A DNA stretch of 47,702 nt from Aeromicrobium sp. (GTDB lineage: Bacteria; Actinomycetota; Actinomycetes; Propionibacteriales; Nocardioidaceae): positions 1-47,702 of the forward strand of contig JACMOZ010000150.1 in the NCBI GenBank assembly GCA_014377785.1. The letters run 5' to 3'. A program made the translations under genes and the position numbers. Below, piece after piece: positions 32,841 through 42,373 of the stretch (positions are counted from its first letter, which is position 1; the number at the start of each line of letters is the position of its first letter). A model generated the notes under the pieces. It was given only the letters and a program-made list of their open reading frames with translations, was not told the origin of the DNA and ran no database searches.

Positions 32841-32851
32841 TTAATCCTCAC

Positions 32852-32929
32852 CGAGTGGCGCAGATTGGGTGCTTCTGACCGTTGAAAACCCCAAATCCGC
32901 GCCGCTCGCTGCCAGATTCGCGCCACTCG
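32852..32929. repeat. Inverted-repeat intergenic element between recR and the MFS gene
   Basis: CGAGTGGCGC (32852-32861) is repeated inverted as GCGCCACTCG (32920-32929). A second near-inverted copy, GCGCCGCTCG, lies at 32899-32908. One forward arm with two competing right arms suggests a convergent terminator or a small repeat element. The 14-mer CCGAGTGGCGCAGA at 32851-32864 recurs at 42347-42360. Confidence 0.5.
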
Positions 32930-32984
32930 ATCAGGCAGCCAGGACGAACCCCACCTATCGCCGTGCTCATACACCTCAGCGTAG

Positions 32985-34232
32985 TCAGCGAACCTTGCTG
33001 GAACCTGAACGCACTGCGCGAGTGTTCACTATCAGGAGTACGAGCGCCGCGGCCTGGACCACCGCGATGATGATCGTCAGCGAGATGATCGAGCGAGAAT
33101 ACAGATAACCGGCCAGCGCGCCGCCGGCGATCGCTGCGCCGCCCTGGATCGCCGCGAAGACGCCGTAGGCGGTTGCCCGCTTGGGAGCCGGGACCAGGTC
33201 GGCGACGAGGGCCTTGACGGTGGAGTCCTGTACGCCGACCGCGGCACCCCACACACAGACGCCGGCGACGACCAGCGGGAGGCGAGAAGACAGGGCCAAC
33301 GGCGGGACCAGCGACACCAGGACGGGCAACGCGAAAAGGACCTTCCCGCCCCAAAGGTCAAAGAACCAGCCACTGGCGAGCGCAGCAACGGCGGCTACGG
33401 CCATGGCGAGCGCGTACAGGACGGGGACGCCGGCAACCGGGACGATCCTCTCCTCGGCAAGGTGGAAACCGATGAGCCCATACGTCACAAGTCCGGCTGT
33501 GGCAGCTCCGGCCGCCGTGGCGAAGATGAAGAAGGGTCGGGGCAAATCCATGCCGAAATTCCGGGCGATGGGACCCTGTTCGACGACAGTGTTGTCGGCA
33601 ACCGGGGGATCGGGCATTTTGCGTTTGATCCATAACAGCAAGGTGATTGACAGCGCTCCGGGGATCGCGAGGACGGCCATCGCCGGCCAGATCGCTGCGG
33701 AAACGGCCACGACCCCGGCCACGATCAGTGGCCCGGAGAAGGCGCCGATCTGATCGAGCGCCTTGTGTACGCCGAAGCCACGTCCCAGGCCAACCTGACC
33801 GGCAGCCTGGGCGAGAAGGGCTGACTTGGACGGGCTGCGCACGGCCTTGCCGGTGCGCTCGGCGAGGATCAGCACGCAGGCAACGGTGAGGCCGGCGGCG
33901 CCGATGAACGGGGTGATCGCGAGCAGCGGGACGCAGACGGCGGTGAGCGCATATCCGATGAGAGTGAGGCCCCAATAGTTGCCGGTGCGGTCCGCGAGGC
34001 TGCCGAAGAACAGCCGCAACACGAGGGCGATCGCCTCACCGGCTCCGGTCACGACGCCGACCAGGAGGGCCGAAGCCCCGAGCGAAGCGAGGAGCGGACC
34101 GGTGATCGACCGGGCGCCCTCATAGACGAGGTCGGCCGACAGGCTGACGACGCCGAATCCGAGGACAGTTCGCCACGGCGACCAAACGCCGGGGGCCGGT
34201 AATTGGCGGTCGTGCAGGCCATCAGCTGACAT
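32985..34232 (-). CDS. Major facilitator superfamily transporter
   Basis: This 415-residue MFS protein has about twelve membrane helices. The loop 2-3 motif GSLADRTGNYWG (about 77-88) and the loop 8-9 equivalent SGWFFDLWGGK mark the family. The start ATG at 34232 follows GGAAGG at seven bases. It is divergent from narG with about 100 bases between. Its substrate is unknown; it is not a NarK-type sequence, and the nitrate link rests only on position. It is convergent with recR. Confidence 0.75.
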   Translation of the reverse strand: MSADGLHDRQLPAPGVWSPWRTVLGFGVVSLSADLVYEGARSITGPLLASLGASALLVGVVTGAGEAIALVLRLFFGSLADRTGNYWGLTLIGYALTAVCVPLLAITPFIGAAGLTVACVLILAERTGKAVRSPSKSALLAQAAGQVGLGRGFGVHKALDQIGAFSGPLIVAGVVAVSAAIWPAMAVLAIPGALSITLLLWIKRKMPDPPVADNTVVEQGPIARNFGMDLPRPFFIFATAAGAATAGLVTYGLIGFHLAEERIVPVAGVPVLYALAMAVAAVAALASGWFFDLWGGKVLFALPVLVSLVPPLALSSRLPLVVAGVCVWGAAVGVQDSTVKALVADLVPAPKRATAYGVFAAIQGGAAIAGGALAGYLYSRSIISLTIIIAVVQAAALVLLIVNTRAVRSGSSKVR

Positions 34233-34263
34233 GGCGCACCTTCCAGCAAGCGGATGTAACGAA

Positions 34264-34328
34264 TTGATTTGACAAGGAAAGTCTGCCTTAAATGGCAGTG
34301 TTTAATCGAGTCCGCCGCGGGGTACGGT
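34264..34328 (+). promoter_or_regulatory. narG promoter region
   Basis: TACGGT (34323-34328) lies exactly six bases before the narG ATG, fitting a leaderless start. Upstream are TTGACA (34269-34274) and the inverted repeat CTGCC-N6-GGCAG (34283-34298), a possible activator or repressor site. A lone TTGAT half-site of FNR type (34264-34268) has no proper partner. Confidence 0.4.
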
Positions 34329-34334
34329 CGACGT

Positions 34335-37300
34335 ATGGACGACGCGAAACGCGACATCGGCTTGGACGGCGCAGCCTCGGATACTTTGCTCAAGGTGGGT
34401 CGTTTCTTTACAAAATGGGACGGCTCCGACGACGGCCGTGCCGTCTTCCGCGAAGGCGGTCGCAAAGGCGATGTGTTCTATCGCGACCGGTGGAGTCACG
34501 ACAAAGTTGTTCGGTCAACTCACGGGGTCAATTGCACCGGCTCTTGTTCGTGGAAGGTCTACGTCAAGGACGGGATCATCACCTGGGAATCCCAGCAAAC
34601 CGACTACCCGTCGGTGGGCCCGGACAGCCCCGAATACGAGCCCCGCGGTTGCCCCCGCGGTGCAGCCTTCTCCTGGTACACGTATTCGCCGACGCGTGTC
34701 CGCTTCCCCTATGCGCGCGGCGTGCTCGTCGAGATGTACCGCGAAGCCAAGAATCGTCTGGGAGATCCAGTCCTCGCGTGGGCCGACATCCAGCGCGATC
34801 CCGTACGCCGCCGCCGCTATCAGAAGGCCCGCGGCAAGGGCGGACTCGTGCGAGTGTCCTGGAAGGAAGCGACCGAGATCGCCAGCGCCGCTCACGTTTA
34901 CACGATCAAGACCTATGGGCCCGACAGGTGCTCGGGGTTTTCGCCGATCCCGGCCATGTCAATGGTTTCGCACGCCGCCGGCAACCGCTTCATTCAGCTT
35001 ATCGGCGGCGTGATGACGTCGTTCTATGACTGGTATGCCGACCTTCCGGTGGCAAGCCCGCAAGTGTTCGGGGACCAAACCGATGTGCCCGAATCGGGCG
35101 ACTGGTGGGACTCGACGTACCTGATGATGTGGGGCTCGAATGTGCCGGTGACCCGCACGCCCGACGCCCACTGGATGGCCGAAGTCCGATATCGGGGCAC
35201 CAAGGTCGTCTCCGTCAGCCCGGACTACGCCGACAATACGAAATTCGCCGACGAGTGGCTGCCGGCGCAGGCCGGAACGGATGCGGCGCTGGCCATGGCG
35301 ATGGGGCACGTCATGCTTCGCGAGTTCTTCATCGAGCGGCAAGTGCCGTACTTCCAGGACTATGTCCGCACCTACACCGACCTTCCGTTCCTCATCCGGC
35401 TCAAGGCGCACAAGAGCGGCGGCTACGTTCCAGGCAAGTTCCTGATGGCCGCCGATCTGGCCGAACCGCACACGGGCGCCCCCGAAGACGCGTGGAAGAC
35501 CGTCGTTTTCGACGAGTCGACCGGTGATCCCTTCGTCCCTAATGGCTCCATGGGTTTCCGCTATGCGGAGTCGGGCGAGGGCAAATGGAACCTCGATCTC
35601 GAAGGAGTTCGGCCGGCCCTTTCGGTCTATGCCGACGACTGCGAGACGGTCGAGGTGAAACTGCCGCTGTTCGACCAGCCCGACGGTTCCGGCGAAATTC
35701 TGAGCCGCGGCGTGCCCGTGCGGCGCATCGGTGACGAGCTGGTCACGACGGTCTACGACCTCATGCTCGCCCAATACGGTGTGGGCCGCGAAGGATTGCC
35801 CGGAGACTGGGCGGCCGACTACGACGATGTGTCCTCGCCCTATACGCCCGCGTGGCAGGAAGAGATCACCAGCGTTCCGGCCAAGGCGTGCATCCGCATC
35901 GCCCGCGAATTTGCCCGCAACGCCGAGGAGTCCAATGGCCGGTCGATGATCATCATGGGCGCCGGCATTTGTCAGTGGTTCCATGGCGATGCGACGTATC
36001 GTGCGATCCTCTCGCTACTGATGCTCACCGGCTGTATGGGGAAAAACGGTGGCGGCTGGGCGCACTATGTCGGGCAGGAGAAGTGCCGCCCCATCACCGG
36101 CTGGATCTCACTGGCCAACGCGCTCGACTGGCAGCGGCCGCCACGCACCATGACCGGCACCACGTATTGGTACATGCACACCGATCAGTGGCGCAATGAC
36201 GGATATTCGGCCGACTCACTGTCCTCACCACTCGCCGAGGGCCACCTCGCCGGCATGCATACCGCGGACACGATCGCCCAGTCCGCGCGCAACGGCTGGA
36301 TGCCTTTCTTTCCGCAATTCGATGTGAATCCGCTCGATCTCGCCGATCAGGCGGAGGCCGCCGTCGCCGAGGGCCGTGCCACCGATGTGCCTGCCTATGT
36401 TGCCGAACGGCTCGTGGACGGTTCGCTCAAGCCGTCCATCGATGATGTCGACGCCCCCGAGAACTGGCCCCGAACTCTCGTTTTGTGGCGCTCGAATCTC
36501 ATGGGTTCCTCGGCCAAGGGCAACGAATACTTCCTCAAACATCTGCTCGGCACGCATTCCAACGTCATGGGCGACGACAGCCCGAGCCGCCCCAACGATG
36601 TGAAATGGCATGACGAGGCGCCGGAGGGCAAACTCGATTTGCTTGTCTCAGCCGATTTCCGGATGACATCGACGACACTGTTGTCCGACCTCGTCTTCCC
36701 CGCAGCGACTTGGTATGAAAAGCATGATTTGTCGTCGACCGACATGCACCCATTCGTGCACGCGTTCAGCCCCGCGATCGACCCGCCGTGGGAAGCCAAG
36801 ACCGACTTCGAAATGTTCCACCTGTTGGCCGAGGAGTTCTCCCGTCAGGCCAAGACTCATCTGGGTGTCCGCAAGGATCTGGTGAGCGTGCCCCTGCAGC
36901 ACGACACCGTGGGCCAGACCGCGCAGCCTGGCGGGCGTTCGATCGACTGGCGTCGCGACGGTATCGCGGTGCCGGGCAAAACGATGCCGATTTTCCAGAT
37001 CGTCGAACGCGACTTCACCACGATCGCCGACAAACTCGCTGCAGTGGGCCCGCTCGCTGACACCCTCGGGTTCACCGTCAAAAACGTCAAGTATGACGTC
37101 AAGCGCCAGAGCGAACGCCTCGCCAGGTCCAACGGCGTCATGCTTGGCGGCGCCGCCGACGGTCGCCCGGCCATCGACACCGACGCCAAGTTCGCCGAAG
37201 CGATCCTTGTCTATTCGGGCACGACCAATGGCGAACTCGCCGTTCAGGGATTCAAGACCCTGGAACGACGGGTGGGCAAAAAGCTCTCCGACCTTGCCGC

Positions 37301-38042
37301 AGGCTCGGAAGAAAGACGTATAAGTTTCGCCGACACCCAGAAGGGCCCACAGGCGGTCATCACGTCGCCGGAGTGGTCAGGCTCGGAAACCGGTGGCCGG
37401 CGTTACTCGCCGTTCACTATCAACATCGAGCGGCTCAAGCCGTTCCACACGCTGACCGGTCGTATGCACTTCTTCCTCGACCACGACTGGATGCAGGACC
37501 TCGGCGAGGCGTTGCCGATCTATCGTCCGCCACTGGACATGCACCGACTGTTCGGGGAACCCAAGCTTGGTGCCGACGGTTCAAAGCAGATCACGGTCCG
37601 CTATCTGACTCCCCATTCGAAATGGTCGATCCACTCGGAATATCAGGACAACCTGTTCATGCTCTCGCTTTCGCGCGGCGGTCCCACGGCTTGGATGAGC
37701 CCGGCCGACGCAGCCTCCATCGAGGTCAAGGACAACGACTGGATCGAGTGCACCAACCTCAATGGCGTACTCGTGTGTCGCGCCATTGTCAGCCACCGGA
37801 TGCCGGACGGCGTTGTCTACGTGCACCACGCGCAGGAACGCACCATCGACGTGCCGAAGTCCGAGGCGACAGGCCGACGCGGCGGCATCCATAACTCCCT
37901 GACCCGGCTTCTGGTGAAGCCTTCCCACCTCATCGGCGGTTACGCCCAATTGTCGTACGCGTTCAACTACCTCGGGCCCACCGGAAATCAACGCGACAAT
38001 GTGTCCACCATTCGACGACGTTCACAGGATGTGACTTACTGA
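34335..38042 (+). CDS. narG: Respiratory nitrate reductase alpha subunit
   Basis: This 1235-residue Mo-bisMGD catalytic subunit reduces nitrate to nitrite on the cytoplasmic face of the membrane; NarG-type enzymes also reduce chlorate. The FS0 cluster motif starts with THGVNCTGSCSW (about 60-71) and is followed by WESQQTDYP, which holds the Mo-ligand aspartate. The length agrees with E. coli NarG (about 1247). The ATG at 34335 is chosen over the open frame start at 34269 because it matches the family N terminus (GRFFTKWDG about 24) and follows a -10-like hexamer. It is the first gene of narGHJI-narK, overlapping narH by one base. Confidence 0.95.
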   Translation: MDDAKRDIGLDGAASDTLLKVGRFFTKWDGSDDGRAVFREGGRKGDVFYRDRWSHDKVVRSTHGVNCTGSCSWKVYVKDGIITWESQQTDYPSVGPDSPEYEPRGCPRGAAFSWYTYSPTRVRFPYARGVLVEMYREAKNRLGDPVLAWADIQRDPVRRRRYQKARGKGGLVRVSWKEATEIASAAHVYTIKTYGPDRCSGFSPIPAMSMVSHAAGNRFIQLIGGVMTSFYDWYADLPVASPQVFGDQTDVPESGDWWDSTYLMMWGSNVPVTRTPDAHWMAEVRYRGTKVVSVSPDYADNTKFADEWLPAQAGTDAALAMAMGHVMLREFFIERQVPYFQDYVRTYTDLPFLIRLKAHKSGGYVPGKFLMAADLAEPHTGAPEDAWKTVVFDESTGDPFVPNGSMGFRYAESGEGKWNLDLEGVRPALSVYADDCETVEVKLPLFDQPDGSGEILSRGVPVRRIGDELVTTVYDLMLAQYGVGREGLPGDWAADYDDVSSPYTPAWQEEITSVPAKACIRIAREFARNAEESNGRSMIIMGAGICQWFHGDATYRAILSLLMLTGCMGKNGGGWAHYVGQEKCRPITGWISLANALDWQRPPRTMTGTTYWYMHTDQWRNDGYSADSLSSPLAEGHLAGMHTADTIAQSARNGWMPFFPQFDVNPLDLADQAEAAVAEGRATDVPAYVAERLVDGSLKPSIDDVDAPENWPRTLVLWRSNLMGSSAKGNEYFLKHLLGTHSNVMGDDSPSRPNDVKWHDEAPEGKLDLLVSADFRMTSTTLLSDLVFPAATWYEKHDLSSTDMHPFVHAFSPAIDPPWEAKTDFEMFHLLAEEFSRQAKTHLGVRKDLVSVPLQHDTVGQTAQPGGRSIDWRRDGIAVPGKTMPIFQIVERDFTTIADKLAAVGPLADTLGFTVKNVKYDVKRQSERLARSNGVMLGGAADGRPAIDTDAKFAEAILVYSGTTNGELAVQGFKTLERRVGKKLSDLAAGSEERRISFADTQKGPQAVITSPEWSGSETGGRRYSPFTINIERLKPFHTLTGRMHFFLDHDWMQDLGEALPIYRPPLDMHRLFGEPKLGADGSKQITVRYLTPHSKWSIHSEYQDNLFMLSLSRGGPTAWMSPADAASIEVKDNDWIECTNLNGVLVCRAIVSHRMPDGVVYVHHAQERTIDVPKSEATGRRGGIHNSLTRLLVKPSHLIGGYAQLSYAFNYLGPTGNQRDNVSTIRRRSQDVTY

Positions 38043-39712
38043 TGAAGGTAATGGCGCAAATGGGCATGGTGATGAATCTCGACAAATGCATCGGGTGCCA
38101 CACCTGTTCGGTGACGTGCAAGCAGGCATGGACCAACCGGGCCGGCGTCGAATACGTCTGGTTCAACAACGTCGAGACGCGTCCCGGTCAGGGCTATCCG
38201 CGCCGGCACGAAGACCAGGAGAAGTGGAAGGGCGGCTGGGAACTCAACAAGAAGGGCCGGCTCGTCCTCAAGGCCGGCGGCCGGTTCAAGAAGCTGATGA
38301 CCATTTTCGCCAGCCCGGTGCAGCCCGAGCTCAAGGACTACTACGAGCCGTGGACCTACGACTACGAGACACTCGTCAATGCTCCGCTCGGGGATGACTT
38401 CCCCGTCGCCCGGCCCAAATCGCTCATCACCGGCAAGGACACGAAGATCACTTGGAGTGCCAACTGGGACGACAATCTCGGCGGCACGACCGAACTCGGC
38501 CATCTTGATCCCATCGTCGAAAAGGTGCGGCGCGAGTCCGAGGACAAGATCAAGTTCGAGTTCGAGCAGACGTTCATGTTCTATCTGCCCAGGATCTGCG
38601 AACACTGCCTCAACCCGTCGTGCGTCGCATCGTGCCCGTCGGGTGCGATCTACAAACGCGAAGAGGACGGCATCGTCCTCGTCGACCAAGACAGGTGTCG
38701 TGGTTGGCGTCAGTGCATCACCGGTTGCCCGTACAAAAAGATCTACTTCAACCACAAGTCGGGCAAAGCCGAGAAGTGCACTTTTTGCTACCCGAGGATC
38801 GAACAGGGCCTGCCAACGGTGTGTTCGGAGACCTGCGTCGGCCGGTTGCGCTACCTCGGGCTGTTCCTTTATGACGCCGACGGCGTGACCGAGGCCGCTT
38901 CGACTCTCGACGACAAGGATCTCTACGAAGCCCAGCTCGACCTTTTGCTCGACCCGAACGATCCTGCGGTCATCCGCGCCGCAAGGGAGCAGGGCATTGC
39001 CGACGACTGGATGGACGCGGCCAGGCGTTCGCCGGTCTACGCCTTGGCAAAGACGTATCGGGTTGCCTTGCCGCTTCATCCCGAATATCGCACGATGCCG
39101 ATGGTTTGGTATGTCCCGCCGCTGTCGCCGATCGTCGACTTGTTGTCCGAGCAGGGCCACGATGCTGAAGATCATGGCAACCTCTTCGGTGCGATCGACG
39201 CCTTGCGGATCCCGGTCGAATACCTCGCCGAAATGTTCACTGCCGGCGACACCGAGGTCATCAGCGATGTCTTGCGCAAACTCGCGGCCATGCGGGCCTA
39301 CATGCGTGGCATCACGCTGGGCCGCGAACCCGACGAGAGCATTCCCGCCTCGGTCGGCATGACCGAGGAGTCGATGTATGCGATGTACCGGCTGATGGCG
39401 ATCGCTAAATACGAAGATCGATACGTCATTCCCAAGGCTCACATGGAGCAGGCCCACGATCTCGAAGAGTTGGGATGTTCGCTGGACTTCGAGGATGGTC
39501 CGGGGATGTACGAATCGGGACCGTTCGGCGAGGCAAGCGGCAGGCCTGCCCCGGTCGCGGTCGAAACCTTCCAGGCCCTCAAACAGCGTCAAACCTCCGA
39601 TGTCCCGGCCTCCGAAGAAGCCCTGCGCGGTCGGGTCAATCTTCTCAATTGGGACGGCAACGGCGCGCCGCCGGGCATGTTCCCCGAACGCAGCCCGGAG
39701 GACGACTCATGA
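38042..39712 (+). CDS. narH: Respiratory nitrate reductase beta subunit
   Basis: This 556-residue iron-sulfur subunit passes electrons from NarI to NarG. Four cluster-binding cysteine groups are visible: CIGCHTCSVTC (about 16-26), CEHCLNPSCVASC (about 186-198), CRGWRQCITGCP (about 219-230, where Trp replaces one cysteine and gives the 3Fe-4S cluster) and CTFC with CSETC (about 247-270). The ATG at 38042 overlaps the narG stop (TGATG). The C-terminal region is typical of NarH. Confidence 0.95.
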   Translation: MKVMAQMGMVMNLDKCIGCHTCSVTCKQAWTNRAGVEYVWFNNVETRPGQGYPRRHEDQEKWKGGWELNKKGRLVLKAGGRFKKLMTIFASPVQPELKDYYEPWTYDYETLVNAPLGDDFPVARPKSLITGKDTKITWSANWDDNLGGTTELGHLDPIVEKVRRESEDKIKFEFEQTFMFYLPRICEHCLNPSCVASCPSGAIYKREEDGIVLVDQDRCRGWRQCITGCPYKKIYFNHKSGKAEKCTFCYPRIEQGLPTVCSETCVGRLRYLGLFLYDADGVTEAASTLDDKDLYEAQLDLLLDPNDPAVIRAAREQGIADDWMDAARRSPVYALAKTYRVALPLHPEYRTMPMVWYVPPLSPIVDLLSEQGHDAEDHGNLFGAIDALRIPVEYLAEMFTAGDTEVISDVLRKLAAMRAYMRGITLGREPDESIPASVGMTEESMYAMYRLMAIAKYEDRYVIPKAHMEQAHDLEELGCSLDFEDGPGMYESGPFGEASGRPAPVAVETFQALKQRQTSDVPASEEALRGRVNLLNWDGNGAPPGMFPERSPEDDS

Positions 39713-40338
39713 CGCACTCGACGCGCATCATTCACCAGGTCTCATCATGGTGTCTTTCCTATCCCGACGACGATTTCTGTGACCGTTTGCCTCTGTTGGC
39801 GGCGGCCGTGGAGGAGTTGAAGGCCGGCAAGGCGCGCAGTTGCCTCAAGCGCTTCCTCGATCACGTTGCCGGTCAGGACCTCGAGGTCTTGCGGACGACA
39901 TACGTCGACGTGTTCGACATGAGCCGCAAGCATGCACTGCATCTGTCGTACTGGACCGACGGAGACACCCGGCGACGCGGTGAGGTGCTCGGTGATTTCA
40001 AGAAGCATTTCCGCGGCAGCGGTTTCCTGGTCGATACGGGCGGGGAACTCCCCGACTTCCTGCCGATGGTGCTCGAGTACGCTGCGGTGGCCGATCCCCA
40101 GGACGGCCCCGAACTGTTGCAGAGTTATCGCGCCAGCATCGAATTGTTGCGGATCGCGCTGACCGAGATCGACAGTCCCTACGCGCAAGTGCTCGACGCG
40201 ATCTGTTCGACGCTCCCGGGTGCCTCCCCTGCGGATCGAAACGCCGTCATGAGGATGGTGGGGGCCGGGCCACCGACCGAAACGGTGGGTCTTGAACCCT
40301 ATGATCCGCGTTTGCTTCCATTGCAGGCAACGCGATGA
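39709..40338 (+). CDS. narJ: Nitrate reductase molybdenum cofactor assembly chaperone
   Basis: This 209-residue NarJ/NarW-type chaperone keeps NarG competent for molybdenum cofactor insertion and is not part of the final complex. Its opening HQVSSWCLSYPDDDF (about 8-22) and DVFDMSRKHALHLSYWTDGDTRRRG (about 66-90) are family hallmarks. The ATG at 39709 overlaps the narH stop as ATGA, so the longer open frame from 39475 is not used. It is somewhat shorter than the E. coli protein. Confidence 0.9.
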   Translation: MTHSTRIIHQVSSWCLSYPDDDFCDRLPLLAAAVEELKAGKARSCLKRFLDHVAGQDLEVLRTTYVDVFDMSRKHALHLSYWTDGDTRRRGEVLGDFKKHFRGSGFLVDTGGELPDFLPMVLEYAAVADPQDGPELLQSYRASIELLRIALTEIDSPYAQVLDAICSTLPGASPADRNAVMRMVGAGPPTETVGLEPYDPRLLPLQATR

Positions 40339-40354
40339 TGAATCGAGTGATTTG

Positions 40355-41101
40355 ATGGATGATCTTCTTTGGGGAGTCCTTCCCTACGTCATGGTTGTCG
40401 TCCTCGTCGGCGGAACCATCTGGCGCTATCGCTATGACCAGTTCGGCTGGACGACCCGATCCACGCAACTGTATGAATCGCGACTTTTGCGCATCGGTTC
40501 GCCGCTGTTTCATTTCGGCCTGGTCTTTGTCATCGCGGGCCATTTCTTCGGCCTGGTGATCCCGAAGTCGTGGACGGATGCTGCCGGTTTGTCGCAGCAT
40601 GTCTATCACCTGAACGCCCTCATCGTCGGGGGACTGGCCGGCTTCTGCACGCTGGTCGGGCTGATGATTCTCGTCTATCGCCGACGCACCATGGGTTCGG
40701 TCTTCATGGCGACGACCAAAAACGACAAGATGATGTACATCGTGCTGGTCGGCGCCATCGCCCTTGGTTTGTGGACGACGGTTGCCGGTGTCTGGGGCGA
40801 TGAGGAGGCGAACAACTATCGTGAATCGGTGGCGCCGTGGTTCCGGTCGTTGTTCATTTTCCAGCCCGATATCGCGTCCATGGCGGCAGCACCGTTTTCA
40901 TTCCATTTCCACACCCTCGTAGGAATGTTTCTGTTCATGATCTGGCCGTTCACCCGCTTGGTGCATGCCTTCACCGCACCGTTCCACTATCTGTTCAGGC
41001 CCTACATCGTCTATCGCAGCCGTGACAGCATCGGTTCGAGCGGGGCCCGTCAAGCCACACGGGGCTGGTCTTCGGTCGGCACCCACGACCGTGAAAAATA
41101 G
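40355..41101 (+). CDS. narI: Respiratory nitrate reductase gamma subunit (cytochrome b)
   Basis: This 248-residue membrane diheme cytochrome b takes electrons from the menaquinol pool. About five helices are visible. Heme-ligand histidines lie in SPLFHFGLVFVIAGHFFG (about 50-67) and FHFHTLVGMFLFMIWPFTRLVHAF (about 183-206). The ATG at 40355 gives the family start (MDDLLWGVLPYVMVV), 16 bases after narJ; the open frame to 40292 lies inside narJ. Confidence 0.92.
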   Translation: MDDLLWGVLPYVMVVVLVGGTIWRYRYDQFGWTTRSTQLYESRLLRIGSPLFHFGLVFVIAGHFFGLVIPKSWTDAAGLSQHVYHLNALIVGGLAGFCTLVGLMILVYRRRTMGSVFMATTKNDKMMYIVLVGAIALGLWTTVAGVWGDEEANNYRESVAPWFRSLFIFQPDIASMAAAPFSFHFHTLVGMFLFMIWPFTRLVHAFTAPFHYLFRPYIVYRSRDSIGSSGARQATRGWSSVGTHDREK

Positions 41102-41111
41102 GGAAAGTAGA

Positions 41112-42323
41112 TTGACGGCTGTGTCGAATACACCTACCGGCCAAGTCCGGAATCTCGCCCTTGCAACGTGGGCTTTTGCCATCAGCTTTTGGGCCTGGAA
41201 CCTCATTGCCCCACTTGGCGCCCGCTACACCACCGATCTGGGGTTGACGCCGGGGCAGAAGGCTTTGCTGGTCGCCATACCGGTGCTCGTTGGCGCTGCC
41301 GGCCGCATTGTGGTCGGCATCATGACCGACTTCTACGGCGGTCGCATCATGTTCCCGGTGCTGCTCTTGCTGTCGGTGCCCTTCGTCTTGCTTCTCGCGG
41401 TGGCGGGCAACCGGAATTCTTACTCGATGCTGCTTGTCGTCGGTTTCTTTCTCGGCATCGCCGGCACGACGTTCGCGGTAGGGATCCCGTTCGTCAACAG
41501 TTGGTATGAGCCTGAACGGCGCGGTTTCGCCACCGGCGTTTTCGGTGTCGGTATGGGCGGTACGGCGTTGTCGGCCTTCCTCACCCCGCGCTTCGTCGCC
41601 TGGTTCGGCTATACGACAACGCATGTCATCCTTGCGGTCGCGCTGGCGTTGTCGGCGGTGCTGGTGTGGAAGTTCATGAGCAATGCGCCGGGGTGGTCGC
41701 CCAACCGCGAACCTGCCCTCCCGAAACTCATAGGCGCGCTGAAATTGCCGGTGACCTGGCAAATGTCATTTTTGTACGCGGTGGCCTTCGGTGGATTCGT
41801 CGCATTTTCGACCTACTTGCCGACTTATCTCAAAGACGTCTATGAGTTTGGTTTGACCGGCGCGGGGACCAGGGCGGCGGGCTTCGCGGTCGCCGCCGTG
41901 ATCGCCAGACCAATCGGCGGCATCTTGTCGGACAAAATCGGTGCGAAACCGGTCGTGGCCGCCTCGTTTGCCGGAGTTGCAGTCCTCGCGGCCCTGGTCG
42001 CGAGGCAACCACAGCAGGAACTGTGGGCCGGTGGACAGTTCGTCGCGCTCGCGGTCTTCCTCGGTCTCGGCATGGGCGGCGTCTTTGCCTGGCTGAGCCG
42101 CAAGACCCCTCAGCAGCGCGCGGGGGCCGTCGCAGGCATCGTCGGCGCTGCCGGTGGTTTGGGCGGATTCTTCCCGCCGTTAGTGATGGGCGCGACGTAC
42201 GACGAGGCCAACCGCGACTACTCCTCGGGTCTGCTGCTGCTGTGCGGTGTCGCCACCATCGCGCTCGTCTTCACGGTGTTTGGCATTCGCAGTGCATTAA
42301 AGCCAGCTACCGCCTCCCACTAG
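41112..42323 (+). CDS. narK: Nitrate/nitrite transporter, MFS (NarK family)
   Basis: This 403-residue nitrate/nitrite transporter has about twelve helices. Nitrate-signature blocks are present: GFFLGIAGTTFAVGIPFVNSWY (about 113-134) and FLGLGMGGVFAWLSRKTP (about 319-336), with the conserved Arg in ALLVAIPVLVGAAGRIVVG (about 54-72). The TTG at 41112 follows GGGAAAG at a good distance, ten bases after narI; GTG at 41121 is an alternative. It probably brings in nitrate and/or exports nitrite for the NarGHI complex. Confidence 0.9.
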   Translation: MTAVSNTPTGQVRNLALATWAFAISFWAWNLIAPLGARYTTDLGLTPGQKALLVAIPVLVGAAGRIVVGIMTDFYGGRIMFPVLLLLSVPFVLLLAVAGNRNSYSMLLVVGFFLGIAGTTFAVGIPFVNSWYEPERRGFATGVFGVGMGGTALSAFLTPRFVAWFGYTTTHVILAVALALSAVLVWKFMSNAPGWSPNREPALPKLIGALKLPVTWQMSFLYAVAFGGFVAFSTYLPTYLKDVYEFGLTGAGTRAAGFAVAAVIARPIGGILSDKIGAKPVVAASFAGVAVLAALVARQPQQELWAGGQFVALAVFLGLGMGGVFAWLSRKTPQQRAGAVAGIVGAAGGLGGFFPPLVMGATYDEANRDYSSGLLLLCGVATIALVFTVFGIRSALKPATASH

Positions 42324-42373
42324 CCAACTACCCCCGCCCCGCTTCGCCGAGTGGCGCAGAAGGTGACCAAGGC

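Noticed and set aside
34264-34280. FNR box upstream of narG
   Set aside because: TTGAT has no ATCAA partner at the required four-base spacing.
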